A DNA stretch of 55,539 bases, taken from Thraustochytrium sp. TN22 (taxonomy: Eukaryota > Sar > Bigyra > Thraustochytrida > Thraustochytriidae). The notes under the pieces were generated by a model. It was not told the DNA's origin, made no database searches, and saw only the letters and a list, made by a program, of their open reading frames with translations. The stretch is taken from positions 1-55,539 of the forward strand of contig JABLUY010000245.1 in NCBI GenBank assembly GCA_013306675.1, written 5' to 3'. Position numbers and translations under genes: made by a program. This document shows, in pieces, positions 48,291 through 55,539 of the stretch; position 1 is the first letter of the stretch, and each line of letters starts with the position of its first letter.

Positions 48291-50163
48291 ATCGCCTTTG
48301 CTCATCTCAAGCTCAGGCTTGAAGAGCTTCGGCTTCCCGAGCAGTCGAGCGCCCGCAGTGGAGATCGGCTTTAACCGCTGGGGGAGCAGCATGCGCGCGG
48401 TGACGTGTTCCGTCACACGATGGCGCACGGCAGTGGCAGACTCCGGGTCGGCGGTGTCTGGGTCGACGAGCTTGGTCAGGCGCGCCATGTAGGGTTGCTG
48501 GCGCTTGAGCGTGACCGTGTCGGTCACGGAGGATGGACCAAAGAAGGTAAGCTGATCGACCATGTGCTCGAGGGCGTGGAGCTTGACGGTGTCGACCGCT
48601 GTGCTCCCGTGCATCACATGGAAGCGATGCACCATGGCCTTGAGCGCAATCACCTCTTGCCGGAGCCGGTCGGCACCGTGCGGGGTGATGGCTGGCCGTG
48701 CGAGCTCGTGCGTGATTCGTACGCAGGACGCGAGAATCCACACGAGAATGCGGAGCTCGGGACAAATGCCAAGGATCCGGCCCCCGCGCGAGGCGACGAT
48801 GTCATGCAGGTAGCAGGTGAGCAACGCCAGCGCGAGCTCCACGTAGTCCTTGGACGCGTCCATGGACTTGCAAAGTACAGACGTGTGCAGCGAAGCGCAG
48901 CGGTGCAGAAAGGACTGCAGGGCGACGAGTCTGTGGTTGGTGGGAGGCGGGATGCGCTGCCCGGCAGTCTCCATGGCCGCCAGGGCGACATGGGCTGAGC
49001 GGCGACACGCGCAGATGACCTTGATGATGGTCCGCTCGAGCTCGCCAGCGTACCAGGTGTGGAGGCGGCCGAACGGGAGTAGGCGGTACACCTCCGTGTC
49101 AGCGCAGAAGAAGTTCACCTTGGTTTCGAAGAGCGCTCGGCGCTCGTGGCGGTCTGCGTGGATGGCGAACTTGCGCTCAAAGGTTGCGCCAGCCTGCCGC
49201 TTGCGGAGGTCCTTTGGCCTGGTCTTGGTTGCACCCTCCGTTGCGGTTGCCTCGGCAAGGTCGGCGTGCTCCTGGTGGTTGATGGCGGCGTCGATCCGGG
49301 AGGAGGAGGCTGGCATGAGCACGTTTCCGCCGAGGCTGCCCAGGTGCGCAGAGCAGGCGCGGCACGCAGCGACCTCGGGGTTGCCGCTGAGCTCGTTGGC
49401 CTCCTTGTCACCAAAGTTGAGGGTCGCCGGCACAGGGATGGCACGGATGATCTCGCCGTTTTCCAATTCGATGACCATGCCGCCCTCCTGCATGGCAGCG
49501 TCCTGGTAGCACGCGATGAGATCGAAAAAGGCCAAAAGGCCGCAACTGCGCTTGACGCGGTCCAAGAGTGGGTTGGGCGGGTCCAAGACGTGGTTGGCCG
49601 CGTCGGACTTGGGCGCGAAGCCCGCGACGCGCTTGGCGGACTTGCGCGCCGCGGCGCTCTCCGGGAGCCAGTTCGTCCAGACGTACATGGGGCACATGGA
49701 CACGGTGCCAGCCTCCACGTTGATGCTGTCCTCCTGGCTAAAGCTGATGGGTAAGGGGAAGACCGTGTCCTCAACGCTGACACCGTACCAAGGGCTCGCT
49801 TGGCCCGCATCTGCAATGGATCTGGCCGCGAAGTCCTTTGCAGTGCTCCGCAGGCGCGCAGTCATGCTGCGGTAACGTTCGCTGTCTGCGAAGTTTCGGA
49901 TCGCCCGACCCGGGTCTTGCGAGCCGCCTGTCGGCTTGACGCAGAGAGTCTCGTCAGGCGCGAGCACGTTGCGGCTGTGCAGGACGTCATGTACGAGTGC
50001 GATTGGGTCGAAGATGGTGATGGTGTAGATGCACTCGCGCTGCGCGACGTCGGTCAGGTCGAAGCGAAACTCGAAGTCGCGGCCCACGTACCCCTGGGCA
50101 GCGTCGCGGAGAATGGAGCGCGACTTGCTCAGAGGTCGTACCTTGTGCCGCTTCCTGGCTACC
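47061..50163 (-). CDS. Plavaka-like DNA transposase, main (downstream) part
   Basis: About 1,034 codons with no ATG at the head; the frame is open from about 50190 down to the stop at 47061, so it must be joined to the upstream part (50159-51115). A stretch of PLPISFSQEDS, then PMYVWTNWLPES, then FDLIACYQ, GMVIELENGEIIRAIPV and NFGDKEANELSG, followed by ACRAC, follows the order of Plavaka-group (CACTA superfamily) transposases: target-strand DDE region, then G-D and CxxC. A later FGRLHTWYAGELERTI and KLHALEHMVDQLTFFGPSS also fit. About 15 consecutive Asp begin a long acidic region (nt about 48060-48300). Family assignment is by motif order only. Loss of activity cannot be judged. Confidence 0.55.
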
Positions 50164-51115
50164 CTAAAAAAGGCTTGAGCACTGCCTTCTCCAAGTCATC
50201 GAGTTCCTCGCAGGCGCTCGTCACGATCTCGTTGAAATACCTGACCATGCCCTTGCGCCGCATCTCCACGAATGACCTGTACTGACTAGAGTAGGCGCTG
50301 AGCAGCACGTTCTCCACAGAGGGTTCGTTGAGCTTGCTGGAGAGCTCGAAGCAGGTGTCCCGGCGCTTTTTGAGGTCAAGCAGGTGCTGTCGGATGTAGT
50401 CCGTGAGCTGGCTCAGGCCGAGGTGGCCGTCGGCCGAGTCGAGCGTCTCCTCGTCGTGGATGACAACGATGGGGCCGGGCGTGCGGGCGTGAAGCAGCGC
50501 ACGCGCGTCGAGCTGCTTGATGGAGCTCTCAGTGCCCAGCTGGTCGTCGCCGTGACGGTCAACAGAGGCCATGCCGGCTGCACACGCATTGCTCGTTGCG
50601 GCAGGTTCGTGCGAAGCTTGCAGTGGAGCGGACCAGAGAGTCGCATGCAAGACGCTCGCGTTCGTCTCGTTGGACGTGTTGGCGACCACGGGAGGCGCCG
50701 AGCTGGCTGGCGGGGCCAGTGTCCAGGAGTTGTTGTTTTTGGGGTAGGCCAGCCGCATGGTGACTGCGGAGTCCTGGAGCACCTTGTCCGTCAAGGTTTT
50801 GTCGAGGTGCCAGGCCACATCCTGCACGTGCCAGATGTAAGCGTTGTTGCATTCGGCGCGTGAACGCACGTGCTTGAGGAGGACGTCTGCCCGAGGCGTG
50901 TGGAAGGCACACTTCTTCTGCAAGCACGCGTACACCTTTCCCTTGCAGGCGTTGAGCTGGATGTACCTGCAGACCTCGGGACGTCGAATGCAGCTGTCTT
51001 GGAAAGACGGTCCGCACCATTGGCACGTATTGCCAAGCTTCCAGGGATCATGCACGAAGCCTTTCGGTCGGCGCCCCCCACGTGCATACCTGCGTCTTTC
51101 CACCTTCTCCAACAT
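50159..51115 (-). CDS. Plavaka-like transposase, upstream (N-terminal) part
   Basis: 318 codons from the ATG at 51115 to a TAG at 50159-50161. The N-terminal part has a Cys/His cluster (TCQWCG...CRYIQLNACKGKVYACLQKKCAFH...H...C) like the zinc fingers at the head of such transposases. The frame can be joined to the downstream part in two ways. The first is a 77-bp intron at 50164-50240 (CAG/GTATTT donor, CCTTTTTTAG acceptor, phase 2), giving a 1,325-aa product. The second is a -1 ribosomal slip on TTTTTTA at 50165-50171, two codons before the stop. The intron fits the 56-79-bp introns of neighbouring genes. Upstream of the ATG the frame stays open through the tandem array. Confidence 0.55.
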   Translation of the reverse strand: MLEKVERRRYARGGRRPKGFVHDPWKLGNTCQWCGPSFQDSCIRRPEVCRYIQLNACKGKVYACLQKKCAFHTPRADVLLKHVRSRAECNNAYIWHVQDVAWHLDKTLTDKVLQDSAVTMRLAYPKNNNSWTLAPPASSAPPVVANTSNETNASVLHATLWSAPLQASHEPAATSNACAAGMASVDRHGDDQLGTESSIKQLDARALLHARTPGPIVVIHDEETLDSADGHLGLSQLTDYIRQHLLDLKKRRDTCFELSSKLNEPSVENVLLSAYSSQYRSFVEMRRKGMVRYFNEIVTSACEELDDLEKAVLKPFLG

Positions 51116-51143
51116 CGCGAAGAAGCGGCGGGGAGAGCACGGG

Positions 51144-52416
51144 GCGAGCACGAAGCTCTCGGGGCGAGCACGAAGCTCTGGTTGAGCACGAAGCGAGCAC
51201 GAAGCTCTCGGGGCGAGCACGAAGCTCTGGTTGAGCACGAAGCGAGCACGAAGCTCTGGTTGAGCACGAAGCGAGCACGAAGCTCTGGCCGCCTGTTGTT
51301 GAGCACCAAGCTCTGGTTCAGCACCAAGCTCTGGTTGAGCACCAAGCTCTGGTTGAGCACGAAGCGAGCACGAAGCTCTGGCCGCCTGTTGTTGAGCACC
51401 AAGCTCTGGTTGATCACCAAGCTCTGGTTGAGCACGAAGCTCTGGTTGAGCACGAAGCGAGCACGAAGCTCTGGCCGCCTGTTGTTGAGCACCAAGCTCT
51501 GGTTGAGCACCAAGCTCTGGTTGAGCACCAAGCTCTGGTTGAGCACGAAGCGAGCACGAAGCTCTGGCCGCCTGTTGTTGAGCACCAAGCTCTGGTTGAG
51601 CACCAAGCTCTGGTTGAGCACCAAGCTCTGGTTGAGCACGAAGCGAGCACGAAGCTCTGGCCGCCTGTTGTTGAGCACCAAGCTCTGGTTGAGCACCAAG
51701 CTCTGGTTGAGCACCAAGCTCTCTGGGCGAGCACCAAGCTCTGGTTGAGCACCAAGCTCTGGCCGCCTGGCGTTGAGCACCAAGCTCTGGTCGCTTGTTG
51801 TTGAGCACCAAGCTCCGGCTGCCTTTTGTTGAGCACCAAGCTCTGGCCGCCTGGCGTTGAGCACCAAGCTCTGGTCGCTTGTTGTTGAGCACCAAGCTCC
51901 GGCTGCCTTTTGTTGAGCACCAAGCTCTGGCCGCCTGGCGTTGAGCACCAAGCTCTGGTCGCTTGTTGTTGAGCACCAAGCTCCGGCCGCCTTTTGTTGA
52001 GCACGAAGCACTGGCCGCCTGGTCTTGAGCACCAAGCTCCGGCCGCCTGTTGTTGAGCACGAAGCTCTGGCCGCCTGTTGTTGAGCACGAAGCTCTGGTC
52101 GCCTGTTGTTGAGCACGCTGGCCGCCTGTTGTTGAGCACGAAGCTCTGGCCGCCTCGTGTTGAGCACGAAGCTCCGGCCGCCTGTTGTTGAGCACCAAGC
52201 TCTGGTTGAGCACCACGCTCTGGCCGCCTGGTGTTGAGCACCAAGCTCTGGTTGAGCACCAAGCTCTGGCCGCCTGGTGTTGAGCACGCTGGCCGCCTGT
52301 TGTTGAGCACGAAGCTCCGGCCGCCTGGTGTTGAGCACCAAGCTCTGGCCGCCTGGTGTTGAGCACCAAGCTCCGGCCGCCTGGTGTTGAGCTCCAAGCT
52401 CTGGCCGCCTGGTGTT
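51144..52416. repeat. Tandem array with 93-bp and 84-bp higher-order periods
   Basis: About 1.27 kb built from a 16-bp core (GAGCACCAAGCTCTGG and its GAGCACGAAG variant) with short spacers. In the left part GAAGCGAGC recurs at 51268, 51361, 51454, 51547 and 51640, an exact 93-bp period. In the middle GGCCGCCTGGCG recurs at 51761, 51845 and 51929, an exact 84-bp period. The right part is less regular. Several reading frames pass through without stops, including the transposase frame (hexapeptide PELGAQ in many copies). Confidence 0.9.
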
Positions 52417-52449
52417 TTCGGTCTGCTGACCGTGACTCGGTCACCAAGT

Positions 52450-52530
52450 ATTTTGGTTTTTGAAATTCAAATTGTCAGTGAGGTGCAATTTGAAAATTTG
52501 AAATTCAAAATTTGAAATTCAAATTTGAAG
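52450..52530. repeat. AT-rich patch with three copies of an interrupted palindrome
   Basis: TTTGAAATTCAAA occurs at 52459-52471, 52497-52509 and 52511-52523; its arms TTTGAA and TTCAAA are exact inverted repeats. The patch stands out sharply against the GC-rich surroundings and lies at the outer edge of the tandem array. Confidence 0.75.
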
Positions 52531-52539
52531 CTTTGAGAG

Positions 52540-53469
52540 CGCAAGGATGTCGAGTAATAAGCTTCCGCGTCAAGCGTGCGACAGCGCCCCAAAGAGCTAC
52601 CGACCTACAGGTGCAATGGACATGCGCCATTCCCAAGGCCAATCGTTCTGTACGATACCGCTCTCAGTGACCACGTCATGGCCATCGAGCCCGCTCCACG
52701 ACATGACATCAGCAAGTCCCCGCTCAATCAAGTTCATCAGTCCCTTCGCGACGCCAGAACGACGCCAGGGCGACTCCGGGCAAGCGGCAAACATCTCATC
52801 GAGACCTGGCTCGACCACGCTGCCGAGAAGGCACGCAGCGCTTAATCGCGCAGGTCCACGAGCCCCGAGCAGCTCTGCGCCAAGCAAGGCGCTCATCATT
52901 GTGAGCCCCGTGCCTACTAGAGGCCTCGCACCAGGCCTCGCAACCATCAGTCTGGCGCCAAGTCTCTTCGTGGCTTTGGCAGATTCTGCCTGGATCAGTG
53001 CTTCATCACTTGTTAGGTCTTGAAGGGAGAGAGTCAACGTTTGCGCCAAGTGCAACGCTTCCTGCACAAAAAGGGCGCAAGAAGCGGTACGGCAAGGTAG
53101 AGCGCTTGACCACGAGCTCGCAAAATGTCGATGCGAGCGGTCTGCAGCAGAGCGAGGCTGCTCGTGGAAAGGTGCAACCAAGCAGCCCACGTCGAGGAGG
53201 CTGCATCAAGCTCTGTTGAGGCTGGCGGATATCGCGATTGCGGCCAGTCCACGTTCGCCACGGGTAGGCCGCGCTGTTGCGCGAGCTGCACAAGGCATCG
53301 CAGAACGCCGAGCGTCCTGTGGAGCTTGCGAATCCTCGAGCGCTGCAGCGACAGGCTGTGTGCAAGCTCAAAGTGGGCAAGAAATGCGTGGCGCACAATC
53401 TGCGGGGTCCACGTGAGCCTGGCGAGCGCAACCGTCAGCTCGGCTTGAGATGCACTCCCCAAAGTCAAC
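52540..53469 (-). other. Possible downstream exons or relic, unassigned
   Basis: About 930 bp. Minus-strand segments at about 53034-53460 (helix-rich: AHFELAHSLSLQRSRIRKLH) and 52597-53080 (e.g. EALHLAQTLTLSLQDL, then GLADVMSWSGLDG) read like protein, and CCTTTTTGTGCAG at about 53074-53086 looks like an acceptor between them. They could be 3' exons of the leucine-rich-repeat gene or a separate small gene. No ATG-led model works, and no family is recognised. Confidence 0.3.
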
Positions 53470-54872
53470 TCACTCAAGCGTGGTCACCGTGATGTTGTAG
53501 TCGATCGCCCTCAGGAGCGACTGGGCGCCGACGCACGCGATGCGGTTGCAACGCAAACTGCACGGATGCGTGCGCTGCGCGGTGAGTTGCTTGTCACGTG
53601 TCTGAACCTGCTTGCAAGCGTTTGGAACGTACAGGAGAGTCCGGAGGCGGCAGTGCTTGCTCTCGAGAGCCTGGGCAAGCGCCTCGGCGCCAGCCGCGCC
53701 GATGCGGTTGTCGTCCAAGCTGGAGCTGCGCGTTAGCTGTCATGGCGCCACTGTGAATGAAGCTGCCGCCGGCGCAACTCACTTGAGTACCAAGAGCTTG
53801 CTCGAGCCGGTCTCGAGCGCCAGCGCCAGCGCCATGGCCCCGGTGTCGTTGATGAGATTGCTGGCAAGGCTACGGCGCGCGCGTCAGCATACGGTCGACT
53901 CAAATCGGAGTGACTCGACGACTCACATGAGTTCTGTGAAGCGCGGGAGACGTGGACCAAGCGTCTTTGCGTGCAGGGCCGAAGCGCCGAGCGCCACGGC
54001 GAGCGCCTTGGTACCGATTGGCCCAATGCGGTTACCGCCAAGGCTGCCCGTTCCCAAAGTTAGTCTACAAGACTCTCTCCGTGTCTCTCGAGAACGCACT
54101 TGAGGCTCTTTAGGCGGCGTGGACCCTGTTCGAGCGCGTGGGCGATCGCCACAGCACCCAAGTCGCCGAAGCCGTTGTCTGCGAGGCTGGCAGCATCGAG
54201 GCGTCGTCAGGAAAATGGTGCTGCTGTGACCGCACGCCAAGACTCACTCCAGCTTTGTCAAGGAGGTCTGCCCGAGCCCGCAGGCAAGAAGTACGGCACC
54301 CTCGACCTCCAGTGCACCGTTCCGAAGGCTGAAATGAAAGCGAGGGCGTTAAAATAAACACACACACACGCAACGTCGGTCCATTGTACCCGGTTGCAGA
54401 CTCACCACAGGTGTGCAAGGACGTTACGGCGGCCCTGCAGCGCTCTACCGAGCGCCAGACAGCAAGAAGGCCGGATCGGGTTGGAGCTGAGGCTGCAAGA
54501 CGAAAACGAAGCATGAGTGGACCGCAGACTTGCGTTGATGGCTCTTGATCAAGGACTCACTCCAGCTTCACAAGGCTGTGTTGGCCGCGTCGAAGATTTC
54601 GTGCCAGGGCAAGGATGCTAGCTTCGTCAAGGCCATGGGTAGCTCTACAAAACGCGACGTCGTTAGCACACGGGCCAATGTCGCTCACCAATGCGGCACC
54701 ACCACAGGCTTACGTCAAGCGTCGCAGGCGACCTGTCTGGAGCAACTGCACGAGGAGCTCACCGTCGCTGCCAGAGAGAGCCACGCAAGGCAAAGTCAGT
54801 CAGAAGCACATTTCAAATCATCGTGGACACGCACCGGGTGGGGCTCTCGCCGGGCAAGAGCTGGAGCTCCAT
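53470..54872 (-). CDS. Leucine-rich-repeat protein (ribonuclease-inhibitor type), at least 10 exons
   Basis: Spliced model of 269 aa. Exons: 54835-54872, 54714-54767, 54561-54644, 54406-54492, 54248-54328, 54100-54186, 53927-54043, 53783-53869, 53633-53719 and 53474-53557 (read on to a TGA at 53470). All nine introns are 56-77 bp, phase 2, with GTGAGT, GTGCGT, GTAAGC or GTACGT donors. Internal exons of 81-87 nt each encode one repeat of the form LxxNxIGxxGAxALAxAL, e.g. LADNGFGDLGAVAIAHAL, LGGNRIGPIGTKALAVAL and DDNRIGAAGAEALAQAL. This is the RI-like LRR of NLR-type and RanGAP-like proteins, a protein-binding surface. The 3' end is uncertain because a GTGAGT donor-like sequence overlaps the proposed stop. 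The ATG at 54872 has a good context but is not proven. Confidence 0.8.
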
Positions 54873-55539
54873 TGCTGCGTGCGCACGGCGTGTGGCAGCG
54901 TCGCGGCTGAGGCACCCGCAAGCTCGTCGCTTCGCTCGAAAGGGGTTTGCCGCTGACCGGCCGGCACGCCAGAGGCGAAGATTTCAACAACGCCGTTAGG
55001 GATCGGCTCTTGGAAAAGAGCCGCAAGCAGAGGCAGACACCGTGACTGGCGGAGCAAGAAAGTTCCTGAGCACTGGCAGGCTGCGTACTTTTGTTTTCCG
55101 CAAAATCGGCCCCAGCAGCCAGTTGGCTGCGTTCTTCCGCCGCAACGGCGATCGAGAGGGGCGCGAGCCCAAAGCCCGCACTCGCACTCGGACTCGGACT
55201 CGGACTCCAGAGCACAAGCAGGCTTGTAGTTAGAGGCAACTTGAATCTAATCTGGTCAACCAAGGCAGCACTGCTTGCAGAAAGAAAGCCTCTCGAGCAT
55301 GCACGTGGGCCTCGCAGCACCAGTCGCTCGCGGGCGCAGCACTGCGCCAGCCGCTCATGCGCGGGCGCAGCCCCACTTGGAAAGCGGCTCTGCTCGTCCG
55401 GTTCGTGCCTGGACGAGCCTCGACGACGAGGAACGGATGATAGTCAGCTGGCAGCGGGTGTTCAAGTTCACATGTCGCCGTTCTCGCGCGCGGCTCGGCT
55501 CGGCTCGGCTCGGCTCGGCTCGGCTCGGCTCGGCTCGGC
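54873..55539. other. Upstream flank of the LRR gene and window edge
   Basis: 667 bp. It should contain the LRR gene's promoter or earlier exons. A GGACTC-type hexamer patch lies at about 55180-55206. No other gene is recognised. Confidence 0.35.
55491..55539. repeat. (CGGCT)n pentanucleotide array at the window edge
   Basis: Nearly ten exact copies of CGGCT run off the right end of the window, so the full length is unknown. It is not a telomeric motif. Confidence 0.9.

Noticed and set aside
50159-50175. Retroviral origin suggested by the TTTTTTA heptamer
   Set aside because: No gag, reverse transcriptase, protease or integrase motifs are present; the flanking frames look like a DNA transposase, and a plain intron explains the site.
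51144-52416. CRISPR-like array
   Set aside because: There are no unique spacers between repeats, the units are head-to-tail tandem with higher-order periods, and the genome is eukaryotic.
55491-55539. Telomere at the window end
   Set aside because: CGGCT repeats do not match any common telomeric motif, and similar pentamers occur inside the window near 35050 and 10800.

Overview
The window is nuclear DNA from a GC-rich, mostly intron-poor unicellular eukaryote. Evidence: single-exon genes up to 8.9 kb, spliceosomal introns with GTACGT or GTGAGT donors in a few genes, cytosolic ribosomal protein eL29, SF3B4, a mitochondrial carrier, and eukaryote-type glutamate-cysteine ligase. Low intron density, head-to-head gene pairs and the giant Cys-rich/polytopic membrane protein fit a stramenopile such as a thraustochytrid, but nothing here proves the lineage.

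Layout, left to right. (1) 0.2-16 kb: a 2,973-aa membrane protein, a coiled-coil protein, a ten-repeat WD40 protein, a DUF1214-type protein and a Yippee zinc protein. (2) 16-26 kb: three head-to-tail minus-strand copies of one family. Two are full length and join ankyrin repeats, a degenerate kinase domain and a RING/RBR-like ubiquitin-ligase module. One of these also carries five CCCH zinc fingers and the other a polyQ head. The third copy is only the C-terminal tail. (3) 26.9-42 kb: core housekeeping block with TAP42/IGBP1 (3 exons), SF3B4, glutamate-cysteine ligase, an unrecognised probably mitochondrial protein, an SLC25 carrier, eL29 (3 exons) and a 1,837-aa multi-C2/EF-hand protein with a zinc finger and an RS tail. 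(4) 42.5-47 kb: decaying DNA, with a coiled-coil pseudogene, an intact MDR oxidoreductase and a frame-shattered 5'-nucleotidase relic. (5) 47-52.5 kb: a transposase-like gene (Plavaka-like) in two reading frames, preceded by a 1.3-kb array with exact 93-bp and 84-bp higher-order periods and then an AT-rich palindromic patch. (6) 53.4-54.9 kb: a leucine-rich-repeat gene of at least ten exons, roughly one repeat per exon, all introns phase 2.

Functional links. Genes in the first 42 kb are often paired head to head across short GC-rich spacers, implying shared promoters. TAP42 (PP2A-like phosphatase signalling) faces SF3B4 (splicing). The first enzyme of glutathione synthesis faces the possible mitochondrial protein. 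eL29 faces the C2/EF-hand gene. The tandem kinase/RBR genes look like a recently expanded family whose N-terminal RNA-binding and ankyrin parts may choose targets for the C-terminal ligase module; this is inference. The right-hand quarter is accessory in character: relics, repeats and a mobile element.
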